A stretch of DNA of 64,000 bases from Marilutibacter spongiae (GTDB taxonomy: Bacteria > Pseudomonadota > Gammaproteobacteria > Xanthomonadales > Xanthomonadaceae), in NCBI RefSeq assembly GCF_014145325.1, contig NZ_JACHTF010000002.1:1-64000 (forward strand). The letters run 5' to 3'. Every line of letters begins with the position of its first letter. Position 1 is the first letter of the stretch. A model generated the notes under the pieces. That model was not told the DNA's origin. It was given only the letters and a program-made list of their open reading frames with translations, and ran no database searches. The translations under genes were made by a program, and so were the position numbers. Positions 17,230-24,771 of the stretch are shown here, piece after piece.

Positions 17230-20190
17230 ATGGCGTCGATCGAGCGGACCGCGTACCCACAATTCAAGCGCAACCCGGTCGTCCGGGAACTGGTCACGGC
17301 CTACACGCCGACCGACGCCGAATTGGCTTTCATCACCGATAGCGCCCGGCAACCCGGCCATCGGTTGACCTTGGCCGTCCTGCTCAAATCCTTCCAGCGA
17401 CTGGGCTACTTCCCGGCAATTGATGAAGTGCCCGCCGCGGTCGTCCGGCACCTTCGCAATGCCTTGCGGTACCGGGTCCAGGTCAAGCCCGCCGACATCG
17501 CGCCGAACAAGCGCTACCGCTATTTCCAGCGCATCCGGACCTATCTGCAGGTTCGCGCCTATGCCGATGGTGGCCTGGACGTGGCGGCACGCGCCATCCA
17601 CGAAGCCGCGGCCGTCATGGACAATCCGGCCGATCTGATCAACGTGGCGATCGAGCAGCTCGTGCGCGACCGCATCGAGCTCCCCGCGTTCTCTGCGCTG
17701 GATCGTTTGGCGCGACGGATTCGGACCCTGGTCAACAGTCGTTACTTCGCCCTCATCGACGCCCGTCTGACGGTGGACGAGAAGCAACGGCTGGACGATC
17801 TTCTGGTCGTCACCGACGTTCGCACCAAGAGCCAGCTGCAGGCCATCAAGCGCTTGCCCAAGCGCTCGTCGCTGCAGCACTTCCAGGAACTGATCGATCA
17901 TATCGCCCAGTTAGGCGAGCTGGTAGGTGACGAGCAACATCTGGCCGAGGTGCCAGAACTCAAACGCAAGCACTTTGCTGCCGAGGCCCGGGCGCTGGAC
18001 GCCGCCGAACTGCGCGATTTCGGCCCGGCCAAGCGACACGCGCTACTACTGTGCCTGATCCACCGCGCCCGCGTGCAAACCCGCGATGACTTGGCGGAAA
18101 TGTTCATCAAACGCATGGGCAACATCCACAACCGCGGTAAAGAGGAACTGGAGCGGCTGCATGCGCGCTACCGCGAGAAGACCGAGGCCATCGTGGCCAC
18201 GATGTCGGATGTGATCCAGGTGCTCGATCGCCATCCTGGCGACACCGACGCGGGACGGGAAATCCGCCGCTTGGTCCACACGCGCGGGGGCGCCCAGACC
18301 CTGCAGGCCGATTGCGAGGCCATCGCCGCCCACAGCGGTGACAACCATCTGCCGTTGCTGTGGCCATTCTATAAGAGCCACCGCGCCACCATCCTGCGCA
18401 TGGTGCGCAGGCTAGACTTGGAATCCACCACCGAAGACCGTTCGTTGATGGATGCTATCGAGCTGATCCTGTCGCAGGAGCGTGCCCGCGGCGATTGGCT
18501 CGATGAACCGGTCGATCTGGCGTTCACGACCCATCTCTGGCGAAAGACCATTACCCGCCGCACCGAACAGGGAGAGGAACGCATCCATCGCCGCCTGTTC
18601 GAGGTGTGCGTGTTCTCCTCGCTGGCCAACGAACTGAAATCCGGCGACGTGGCTGTACGCGGCTCGGAAACCTACGCCGACTACCGCCAGCAGTTGCTGC
18701 CTTGGGAGCAGTGCGAGCCGCTGCTGGACGACTACTGTCGCCAAGTAGGCTTGCCGGCCTCTGCGGTGGGATTCGTCAATGCGCTGCAGAGCAAGCTGAT
18801 GCAGGTTGCAGACCTGACCGACCAGGGTTATCTGGAGAACGGCCAGGTGATCATCGACGACGACGGGTTGCCGGTGCTCAAACGCCACAAGGCCAAGGAC
18901 ATGAGCCGCGGTGCTCGCGCCTTGGAAACCGCGATCCTCGACCGCCTGCGCGAGCGCAGCGTCATCGAGATCCTGTGCGACGTGGCCCACTGGACCGGCT
19001 GGCCGCGGCATTTCGGACCGCTGTCCGGATCCGACACCAAGATCGACCAGCCGACCGAGCGCTACGTGCTGACGGCGTTCACCTATGGCTGCAACCTTGG
19101 CCCGGCCCAAGCCGCACGGCACCTGCGTGGCGCCGCTTCCGCGCACATGCTGTCGTTCGTCAATCGCCGGCACGTGGATGCGAACAAGCTGGCAGCGGCC
19201 TGTCGCGACATCATCAACAGCTATGCCGGCCTGCAACTCCCAAAACTCTGGAGTGACGGGAAGCGTGCCGCGGCCGACGGCACCAAGTACGACCTGTACG
19301 ACCAGAATCTGCTCGCGTCATACCACATCCGTTATGGCGGCTACGGCGGCATTGCCTATCACCACGTATCTGATACCTACGTGGCGCTCTTCAGTCATTT
19401 CATCCCTTGCGGTGTGTGGGAAGCGGTGTACATCATCGACGGGCTGTTGAAGAACACCTCTGATATCCAACCTGACACCGTCCACGCCGATACTCAGGGC
19501 CAATCGTTGCCGGTGTTTGGGCTGTCGCATCTACTGGGCATCCAGCTGATGCCGCGTATCCGCAATTGGCGCGACTACCGGTTCTTCCGTCCGGAGGAGG
19601 ACAGCCGCTACGAGCACATCGACGCGCTGTTCCGGGAAGACGTGGACTGGGATTTGATCGAGACCCACTGGAAGGATCTGATGCAAGTGGTGCTGTCGAT
19701 CAAGTCCGGCAAGATCGCGGCGTCGACACTGCTGCGCAAGCTTGGCAACTACAGCCGCAAGAATCGGCTGTACCAGACCTTTCGGGCTCTGGGGGCCGCG
19801 GTACGCACGTTGTTCCTGCTGCAATACATTTCCGACCGCGAGCTGCGCGAGCAGATCACCGCCTCCACCAACAAGGTCGAGGCCTATAACGGATTCTCCA
19901 AGTATTTCTTCTTCGGCGGAGAGGGCGTGATCGCCGATAACGATCCGCTCGAGCAGGAGAAGGCGGTCAAGTACAACGACCTGGTCGCCAACGCCGTCAT
20001 CTTTCACAACGTGGTCGAACAGACCCGCATCATTAAGATGCTGATGCGAGCAGGTTGGAAGATCACCCCGGAGGACGTGGCGGCACTCAGTCCCTACGTG
20101 ACCAGCCACGTGAAGCGCTTCGGCGACTACCTGATCGACGTGGACGCTCTTCCAGAACCGTACGAAATCGAGCTGGCCCTGGCGGCATAG
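17230..20190 (+). CDS. tnpA: Tn3-family transposase
   Basis: This 986-residue DDE transposase carries out replicative transposition. The ATG at 17230 gives the standard N-terminus (DUF4158-like DNA-binding region: QFKRNPVVRELVTAYTPTDAE), followed by the long helical middle and the catalytic DDE_Tnp_Tn3 domain. Likely catalytic residues are D676 (WSDGKRAAADG), D754 (VHADTQGQS) and E884 (STNKVEAYNGF). The length is full and there are no stops or frameshifts, so the element could be active. It forms an operon-like unit with the upstream recombinase and converges on the mer cargo. Confidence 0.95.
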   Translation: MASIERTAYPQFKRNPVVRELVTAYTPTDAELAFITDSARQPGHRLTLAVLLKSFQRLGYFPAIDEVPAAVVRHLRNALRYRVQVKPADIAPNKRYRYFQRIRTYLQVRAYADGGLDVAARAIHEAAAVMDNPADLINVAIEQLVRDRIELPAFSALDRLARRIRTLVNSRYFALIDARLTVDEKQRLDDLLVVTDVRTKSQLQAIKRLPKRSSLQHFQELIDHIAQLGELVGDEQHLAEVPELKRKHFAAEARALDAAELRDFGPAKRHALLLCLIHRARVQTRDDLAEMFIKRMGNIHNRGKEELERLHARYREKTEAIVATMSDVIQVLDRHPGDTDAGREIRRLVHTRGGAQTLQADCEAIAAHSGDNHLPLLWPFYKSHRATILRMVRRLDLESTTEDRSLMDAIELILSQERARGDWLDEPVDLAFTTHLWRKTITRRTEQGEERIHRRLFEVCVFSSLANELKSGDVAVRGSETYADYRQQLLPWEQCEPLLDDYCRQVGLPASAVGFVNALQSKLMQVADLTDQGYLENGQVIIDDDGLPVLKRHKAKDMSRGARALETAILDRLRERSVIEILCDVAHWTGWPRHFGPLSGSDTKIDQPTERYVLTAFTYGCNLGPAQAARHLRGAASAHMLSFVNRRHVDANKLAAACRDIINSYAGLQLPKLWSDGKRAAADGTKYDLYDQNLLASYHIRYGGYGGIAYHHVSDTYVALFSHFIPCGVWEAVYIIDGLLKNTSDIQPDTVHADTQGQSLPVFGLSHLLGIQLMPRIRNWRDYRFFRPEEDSRYEHIDALFREDVDWDLIETHWKDLMQVVLSIKSGKIAASTLLRKLGNYSRKNRLYQTFRALGAAVRTLFLLQYISDRELREQITASTNKVEAYNGFSKYFFFGGEGVIADNDPLEQEKAVKYNDLVANAVIFHNVVEQTRIIKMLMRAGWKITPEDVAALSPYVTSHVKRFGDYLIDVDALPEPYEIELALAA

Positions 20191-20196
20191 CGTGGG

Positions 20197-20409
20197 TCAA
20201 TCTGCACTGCCGCAGCAGGGACTGTGTTGCTGGATGGGCGGGCACGGCACCGTACCGTAGGAACAGAACACGCAGCAATCGCCTGTTTTCGGCCGCAGGA
20301 GCGTGTGGCAGGCGGAGCACTCGTAGAAGAACTGGCACGCCGTGGTGGGCATGGTTTCAGTGGCCTGATGTCCACATGCCGGGCACGTGAGCGTGCTTTG
20401 CAACTGCAT
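20197..20409 (-). CDS. GDCCVxC-domain protein of the mer unit
   Basis: This 70-residue cysteine-rich protein has CPACGH near the N-terminus, CSACH in the middle, then the signature GDCCVFCSYGTVPCPP. Proteins with this GDCCVxC motif occur beside mer genes, some as selenoproteins; all positions here are cysteine. The dense paired cysteines suggest a cytoplasmic Hg(II)-binding role, but function is unproven. The ATG at 20409 is preferred over the GTG at 20418. It is the last gene of merT-merP-GDCCVxC and lies 6 bp from the convergent transposase stop. Confidence 0.82.
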   Translation of the reverse strand: MQLQSTLTCPACGHQATETMPTTACQFFYECSACHTLLRPKTGDCCVFCSYGTVPCPPIQQHSPCCGSAD

Positions 20410-20410
20410 C

Positions 20411-20704
20411 TCAGCCACCGTTCGCGCTCACTTTGGTAGTGGCTGGAAAACCGGCATCTGTGATGACCTTCGCGATGGCGGCCGCGTTGGTGCGCTCGGC
20501 ATCGAACGCCACCGTCACGGTGGCAGCTTGGGTGTCAACACGCTTCGCCGTTACGCCCGGGACTGTGTCCAACGCCTTTTCGATCGTGATGCTGCACGCC
20601 GGGCAGGTCATGTTTTCCACCTGCAGGACAACCTTCTTTGGCGTAGCCGACCAAGCCAGGCCCATCCATGCCGTGAATACCAAACCGAGAAGGATCTTGC
20701 GCAT
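20411..20704 (-). CDS. merP: Periplasmic mercury-binding protein MerP
   Basis: This 97-residue protein has a Sec signal peptide (MRKILLGLVFTAWMGLAWSA). The heavy-metal-associated fold has the motif ENMTCPACSITIEKAL, where both cysteines bind Hg(II) in the periplasm and pass it to MerT. The C-terminal half (AATVTVAFDAERTNAAAIAKVI) is standard HMA. It lies 9 bp after merT. Unlike a full mer operon, no merA follows. Confidence 0.93.
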   Translation of the reverse strand: MRKILLGLVFTAWMGLAWSATPKKVVLQVENMTCPACSITIEKALDTVPGVTAKRVDTQAATVTVAFDAERTNAAAIAKVITDAGFPATTKVSANGG

Positions 20705-20713
20705 GTGGGACTC

Positions 20714-21070
20714 CTACAGGAACCAGCCGATGTAGTAAGGGAAGAGCAGCAGCAGAGCGATCAGGCCGGTGGCGAACCACAGCCAGCGCCGTCGGCGTCG
20801 CAATCGCGCGGGATCGACGCAGATGCCGTCGATACGGCAGCGCGAGGCCGGGCTGTAGAGCATCCAGAATGCCCAGCCCAAGAACACCAACGTGGCCGCG
20901 CTGAACCACGGGCGCCACGCGTCCAGGGCAGTGAGATTGGCGATCCAGGCACCGCTGATGCCCATCAGGACCAGCACCAGGGGCACGACACAACACACGG
21001 ACGCGCCAATGGCCGCGACGGCGGCGCCCAAGAGGGCAGGCAAGGAGGACTGTTCGGGACGTTGGGCCAT
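20714..21070 (-). CDS. merT: Mercuric ion transporter MerT
   Basis: This 118-residue inner-membrane protein has three helices. The cysteine pair GASVCCVVPL in TM1 and a second pair SRCRIDGICV in the cytoplasmic loop relay Hg(II) inward. SGAWIANLTALDAWRPWF is typical MerT. The start at 21070 places the ORF just downstream of the mer promoter; the longer open frame upstream overlaps merR and is not real. Confidence 0.93.
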   Translation of the reverse strand: MAQRPEQSSLPALLGAAVAAIGASVCCVVPLVLVLMGISGAWIANLTALDAWRPWFSAATLVFLGWAFWMLYSPASRCRIDGICVDPARLRRRRRWLWFATGLIALLLLFPYYIGWFL

Positions 21071-21084
21071 ACCCGCATGGTAAT

Positions 21085-21108
21085 CTCCGTACCTAAGTAC
21101 GGAGTCAA
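21085..21108 (-). promoter_or_regulatory. mer promoter/operator
   Basis: The perfect dyad CTCCGTAC-CTAA-GTACGGAG (21085-21104) is the classical MerR operator. On the minus strand TTGACT (21103-21108) is the -35 box. A 19-bp spacer leads to TTACCA, a poor -10 just before merT, as in other mer promoters. It also overlaps the divergent merR start region, allowing autorepression. Confidence 0.85.
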
Positions 21109-21112
21109 GCCG

Positions 21113-21535
21113 ATGGCCACCAACGTAATGACGATCAGCCGGCTGGCCGCGGCCGCTGGCGTGCATGTCGAAACGGTCCGTTACTACCAGCGGCGAGGCC
21201 TGCTGCCGGAGCCTGAGCGCCCAATGGGCAGCGTCCGCCGGTACGGGCTCAACGAAGTCGGCCGACTTCAGTTCATTCGCCGAGCACAGGCGATGGGATT
21301 CAGTCTCGACGAGATAGCAGGGTTGTTGGAGATCAAAGGCCAACGTGCTTGCGAGCAGACGCGGCGGCTGACCGAACAGAAATTGGCCGAGGTACGGAAG
21401 CGTTTGGACGAGCTACGCCAATTGGAAGTCGACCTTGAGCATTTGGTAGAGGAATGTCGCCACGTGGTGACAGGCGCACCGTGCCCGACGCTCGATCTAC
21501 TGGCGCAACCGGCCGAGCAAAAAAATGTCGGCTAA
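21113..21535 (+). CDS. merR: Mercury-responsive regulator MerR
   Basis: This 140-residue protein has the N-terminal HTH VHVETVRYYQRRGLL and a long dimerisation helix. The cysteines are in QRACEQ, VEECRH and APCPTL. Spacings of 35 and 9 residues match MerR C82/C117/C126, the Hg(II) site, in contrast to the 35/7 spacing of the Cd/Pb regulator at 15829. The ATG at 21113 follows the operator directly; a second ATG five codons in is possible. It is divergent from merTP. Confidence 0.92.
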   Translation: MATNVMTISRLAAAAGVHVETVRYYQRRGLLPEPERPMGSVRRYGLNEVGRLQFIRRAQAMGFSLDEIAGLLEIKGQRACEQTRRLTEQKLAEVRKRLDELRQLEVDLEHLVEECRHVVTGAPCPTLDLLAQPAEQKNVG

Positions 21536-21563
21536 GTCGTTGAAAGGAATTGCGATATCAAGT

Positions 21564-21601
21564 CCTGTGGGGCACTTTTACACGTATCTCGGCTGAACCC
21601 C
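21564..21601. repeat. Probable right terminal inverted repeat of the Tn3 element
   Basis: Read inward on the minus strand from 21601 it starts GGGGTTCAGCCGAGATACGT, a GGGG-headed AT-mixed sequence of the kind that ends Tn3-family elements. It lies 29 bp beyond the merR stop. The five bases outside are GATAA, the candidate target duplication. A partner copy with GATAA before GGGGTTCAG was not seen in the window. Confidence 0.45.
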
Positions 21602-21754
21602 GATAACGGCCCCTAATCGCTAGCGCAACACTATTCCAGTGGTCGCCCCATCGATCAGGGTCTGGGCTCATCAGTGCCAGGTTTTTATAGTGTATTTATG
21701 TTCGCGACCATAATTTTATGGCCTTCAAAATCAATGGCTTAGCACTTCAACTAC

Positions 21755-22033
21755 TTAGGCCGCACTCCCGTGAAGCGTTCGCAGCACCCGCTCACGCAGC
21801 TCCGCTGCACTGCCCTCTGCAATCGCCTTGGCCGGGCATGGCTGGTTAGCCCCAGAAGCCTTCAGCAGCCAAAGCGACGCGGCATCTGACGTGGAGAACA
21901 GCTGCAGCAGTTCTTCTGCCAATCCAGGCTCCACCGCTTCGATGGCATTCCACACCCGTCGACGCTGTGCCACGAGGGCGTTGTTCGCTACCTCGTACAG
22001 CTCGACCAGGGTAAGCAGCGATCCGTGACGCAT
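21755..22033 (-). CDS. Hypothetical small helical protein
   Basis: This is a 92-residue protein I do not recognise. It is predominantly helical (LVELYEVANNALVAQRRRVWNAIEAVEP, LAEELLQLFS) with one cysteine and no signal peptide. GGAGG seven bases before the ATG supports translation. It lies at the start of a block of small regulators between two mobile elements, and could be a phage- or plasmid-type accessory gene. Confidence 0.5.
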   Translation of the reverse strand: MRHGSLLTLVELYEVANNALVAQRRRVWNAIEAVEPGLAEELLQLFSTSDAASLWLLKASGANQPCPAKAIAEGSAAELRERVLRTLHGSAA

Positions 22034-22255
22034 CGGGCACCTCCACCTCTTTCAAGTTCGATAACTTGATCAATCTCAAGCGATCGGTTCGTGCGAACTT
22101 CGCTGATAACCACTTTAGTTGAAATACGTTGCCACGCGAACTGAATCCGCGACAAAGATCGCCGAATGCCCGATCCACTAAGGATTGTGTTCGGCCGTCA
22201 CCCGTTTCCCGCGGGAAACTTGCCCGGCGCCCATCACGGCGTCAAGAAATAACGG

Positions 22256-22534
22256 TTACCGTTTGCTTGAGCGAGCCGCCCTGTTCTTCGCGCCTGCGGC
22301 CGCCACAGCCAGTTGGATGCCGGCCTCTGGAGTCAGCCCCAACGCACCGACTAGTTGCAGGAACTCCATCACGTCGAGCCGGCGTGCACCGGCCTCTACG
22401 GCGGAAAGCCGCTGCTGAGGCCATCCCAGCATGACGCTTAAAGCTGTTTGGCTGACCCCTGCCCCTTCACGGAGGTCCCTGAGGGCCTTGACAAGCCGAC
22501 GGTACTCGGCCGAGTAGATGGTTTTTTTTGACAT
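22256..22534 (-). CDS. XRE-family HTH regulator
   Basis: This 92-residue protein carries a Cro/C1-type helix-turn-helix at about residues 13-68 (LRDLREGAGVSQTALSVMLG, RLSAVEAGARRLDVMEFL). A short Ala-rich, basic tail follows (AAAGAKNRAARSSKR). It is divergent from the gene at 22655, with a perfect 7-bp inverted repeat between them that is a likely operator. HipB-like antitoxins are similar in size, but the neighbour is not HipA-like. Confidence 0.75.
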   Translation of the reverse strand: MSKKTIYSAEYRRLVKALRDLREGAGVSQTALSVMLGWPQQRLSAVEAGARRLDVMEFLQLVGALGLTPEAGIQLAVAAAGAKNRAARSSKR

Positions 22535-22583
22535 GGTCGCACCGGGGATGGGCGACCAAGGAATCTATGGCACGACTACCGAT

Positions 22584-22600
22584 TACATGAAAATCATGTA
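22584..22600. promoter_or_regulatory. Candidate operator between divergent genes
   Basis: TACATGA-AAA-TCATGTA is a perfect 7-bp dyad with a 3-base centre, placed between the XRE gene (22534, minus) and the hypothetical gene (22655, plus). Site geometry fits a small HTH dimer. Confidence 0.5.
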
Positions 22601-22654
22601 GGATCGAGAGGATGATCGGCCCCAATCCCGGCCGAATGCCTTTGCGCAGAACTG

Positions 22655-23011
22655 ATGGCTCTTTACCTTGTTAATCCAGCCGTCGACATGTCGCTTGAAC
22701 TCTACGTCTCTGATCGTCTGGAAGAGGCGCTCACAATTCAGTACGAACGCATCAAAGATCGAAATGTGCGTGATACGTTCGTTCGCAAGCTCGAAAAGCA
22801 ACTGGATCGCTTGCTAGCCGAAAGCATCGACTGGGACATCAAGCAGCCCACTGACGCACAGCTTAGCTATGCGACGCTGATCGCTAAGCAAATGGGAATT
22901 CCGCTTCCAGTTGAAGCGCGCAAGTATCGATTCCATACGGCAATGTTCCTGGAGACCTACGCAAGCCGAATCAGGGAAGCGCCTGATACAGAAAAGGGAT
23001 CGGCTGCCTGA
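22655..23011 (+). CDS. Hypothetical protein of mobile-element type
   Basis: This 118-residue, probably cytoplasmic protein has an N-terminal charged helical part (SDRLEEALTIQYERIKDRNV) and a central motif QPTDAQLSYATLIAKQMGIP. That motif resembles a short PTxxQLxYAxxIAxxLGI segment found in many integrative-element proteins. An internal ATG 11 codons in is a possible start. It is divergent from an XRE regulator. No function can be assigned. Confidence 0.5.
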   Translation: MALYLVNPAVDMSLELYVSDRLEEALTIQYERIKDRNVRDTFVRKLEKQLDRLLAESIDWDIKQPTDAQLSYATLIAKQMGIPLPVEARKYRFHTAMFLETYASRIREAPDTEKGSAA

Positions 23012-23251
23012 TCAACCGCAGATCAACTCGTTCTTGGATCATCATGTTCGATTCGAACAGAGGCAGCATTCGATGACACTCACCGAAGAGATCTCGTTCT
23101 TAGACTCGCTTGGGTCTCCGGTACTGGACGGGATGGCCGAGCTCTGAGGTACTGCTTGGCCGCACGACAGCCTAGATGTGGCGGGAGCCCATGATCATAT
23201 GGCCTTGTCGAATGAGCCGCCTCATTGAAGCAACAAGGGCCGCAACCAATC

Positions 23252-23863
23252 TCAGCAACCCGGCGGATTTCGCCAATCTGGGAAGCTACGGCGCGCGGAT
23301 TCCTTGATCCTTCGAGCGATTCTGTATGGCCGAACGTATTGCTTATCTATAAGAACGATGAGATAGACCAAGCCAATTACCATCGCGATGGGAATTGGAA
23401 TGAGAGCTAGGCTCTTCAGTTCACCGAACCCGGTCTTTAGCAGGATCGAGACCGCAAAAACAGTTGTAGCAGCCATCATGAGTAGGCCAAGTATCAGCAG
23501 GCTGCGCGGTGCATCAATGGTGGCTGGGTTGTGGTCGTAGCGCAGGCTTCCCGATCGTTTGAGCAGACAGATCTCATCGTCGGTGAGGTCCGCCTCACGC
23601 TTGAGGGCGAAGATGGATCTCCGTTGTGCGGCGTTGACAGAAAATCCGAACCGCTTCTTGAACACGACTTCATCGTATTCAGCCGCCGTGTCACGTCCTT
23701 CTGGCGAGATCTCGGATTCCCGCACGGCGTCACGGACAAGTTCGATCATGCTCTCAACTGCTTCATTCTTACCTGTCTGCGGTAAATCGGCGCACTCCAT
23801 CTGAACCGCGCGCAAGAGCGGCACCACGTTATCGCACTGATTCTCCTTGTCTTCATCGGCCAC
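23252..23863 (-). CDS. Hypothetical membrane protein with two helices
   Basis: This is a 203-residue protein. Residues 1-115 are soluble and acidic, and residues ~122-170 hold two hydrophobic helices (LLILGLLMMAATTVFAVSIL, ALIPIPIAMVIGLVYLIVLI). A basic cytoplasmic tail follows. The start overlaps the end of the upstream XRE repressor gene by 11 bases, so the two are coexpressed. Not recognised; membrane partners next to phage-type repressors can be superinfection or abortive-infection proteins, which is only a hint here. Confidence 0.5.
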   Translation of the reverse strand: MADEDKENQCDNVVPLLRAVQMECADLPQTGKNEAVESMIELVRDAVRESEISPEGRDTAAEYDEVVFKKRFGFSVNAAQRRSIFALKREADLTDDEICLLKRSGSLRYDHNPATIDAPRSLLILGLLMMAATTVFAVSILLKTGFGELKSLALIPIPIAMVIGLVYLIVLIDKQYVRPYRIARRIKESARRSFPDWRNPPGC

Positions 23864-24302
23864 GTGCCACCGCCAACGCTACGACATCTGTGACGAGTTC
23901 TTGACTGATGCGGCCTTGTTCCAGGGCAACCTGGTAGAGGGCGCGGATCACCCGGGTCCGGTGCTCAGGACGCATCTGCCGGCCAAGCCGGCCAAGTTCG
24001 TCGTCCAGTGCGCCGACCACTCCATTGATCAGTGCGAAGTCAATTTCCGGAGATCCCGCGACTTTCGGCTCGATCTCGTCGCCTGACATCAGCCAGACCG
24101 GGTCGATCCCATACTGGTCATAGATGGCTTTAATCAGACCCGCGGGCGCTTCTCGCTCGCCGCGCTCGTAATGAACGTACGACCTCTTCGAAACGCCGAC
24201 GGCTTCAGCGAAGGCCCCTTGGCTCAGTTTGAGACCTGTCCTGACCGTAGCCAAGCGCCTTCCGATGAGGGCCTTGTCGATTGGACTAGTGGAAGAACCC
24301 AT
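23853..24302 (-). CDS. XRE-family repressor, phage CI-like
   Basis: This 149-residue protein has an HTH at about residues 15-70: LIGRRLATVRTGLKLSQGAF, VSKRSYVHYERGEREAP, YDQYGIDPVWLMSGD. This is the classic layout of short phage repressors with the WLxxG ending. The C-terminal ~75 residues are helical with no LexA-type protease motif. It is divergent from the Ner-like gene at 24362, and two inverted repeats fill the 60-bp gap. It probably represses that promoter and hence the transposition genes beyond it. Confidence 0.75.
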   Translation of the reverse strand: MGSSTSPIDKALIGRRLATVRTGLKLSQGAFAEAVGVSKRSYVHYERGEREAPAGLIKAIYDQYGIDPVWLMSGDEIEPKVAGSPEIDFALINGVVGALDDELGRLGRQMRPEHRTRVIRALYQVALEQGRISQELVTDVVALAVARGR

Positions 24303-24304
24303 TC

Positions 24305-24354
24305 AAATGATACCCATTTGTGCACTATCATGAAGCGCAATTATGCGCTATAAG
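24305..24354. promoter_or_regulatory. Divergent control region, repressor/Ner switch
   Basis: It contains AAATG-ATACC-CATTT (24305-24319, imperfect dyad), GCGCA-ATTA-TGCGC (24335-24348, perfect 5-bp dyad), and TATAAG (24349-24354), a -10-like box for the rightward gene. No convincing -35 was found. The layout fits two competing regulators sharing one region. Confidence 0.45.
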
Positions 24355-24361
24355 CTAGCAC

Positions 24362-24595
24362 ATGGGATCCTCGATGGCACAACACGAAGCGCTTAAGGCT
24401 CGGCTGCGCATTGCCGGGTCTTCCTTCGCAATCATTGCGCGAAACCTGAACATCCAACCCACGACGGTCTCAGCCACGTCGTTGGGCAAGCGCCGCTCCA
24501 GGCGAATCGAGGCCGCCATCGCCCTCACGTTGGGCACGACGCCTGAAGCGATCTGGCCAGATCGCTACCCAACGCATAAAGGAGGTGCTACGTGA
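24362..24595 (+). CDS. Ner/Nlp-like winged-helix DNA-binding protein
   Basis: This 77-residue protein (73 from the ATG at 24374) has the Ner-type core: LKARLRIAGSSFAIIARNLN, TTVSATSLGKRRSRRIEAAI, and the ending LGTTPEAIWPDRY, which is diagnostic of the Mu Ner/Nlp/SfsB family. In Mu, Ner down-regulates the early transposition promoter opposite the c repressor. Here it faces a CI-like gene and precedes a Tn7-like transposase operon, the same logic in a different element. Confidence 0.8.
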   Translation: MGSSMAQHEALKARLRIAGSSFAIIARNLNIQPTTVSATSLGKRRSRRIEAAIALTLGTTPEAIWPDRYPTHKGGAT

Positions 24596-24625
24596 GCTAG
24601 TTGTGCCCCAAAGCGCGGAATGCGA

Positions 24626-24658
24626 AAGGCCCTCAGCGTTGGTGCGCTAGAGGGCCTT
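24626..24658. terminator. Hairpin after the Ner-like gene
   Basis: AAGGCCCTC (24626-24634) pairs with GAGGGCCTT (24650-24658), and inner AGCG/CGCT pairing extends the stem. No U-tract follows. It could be a weak terminator between the switch and the transposase operon, or a structural part of an element end. Confidence 0.35.
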
Positions 24659-24771
24659 GAGGTGCAACGGACTTGGTCGTCCACAGCACTATGCATGGCC
24701 GCATCCCTCTCGTCAAGCTCTCGCCGGCTTTTTTGCCTTGGTGACGGGCAGCTTTTGTCGGAATCAATGCC

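Larger units (their letters stand above)
15829..21601. mobile_element. Tn3-family transposition module with mer cargo
   Basis: The module comprises a tyrosine recombinase, a Tn3-type transposase and the partial mer unit, closed by a probable right terminal repeat at 21564-21601. No matching left repeat was found by eye, so the left end may lie before base 1 and the whole ars/czc/pbr block may be cargo. Tn3 elements with a tyrosine rather than serine resolvase include the Tn4430 and Tn4651 groups. Confidence 0.7.
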
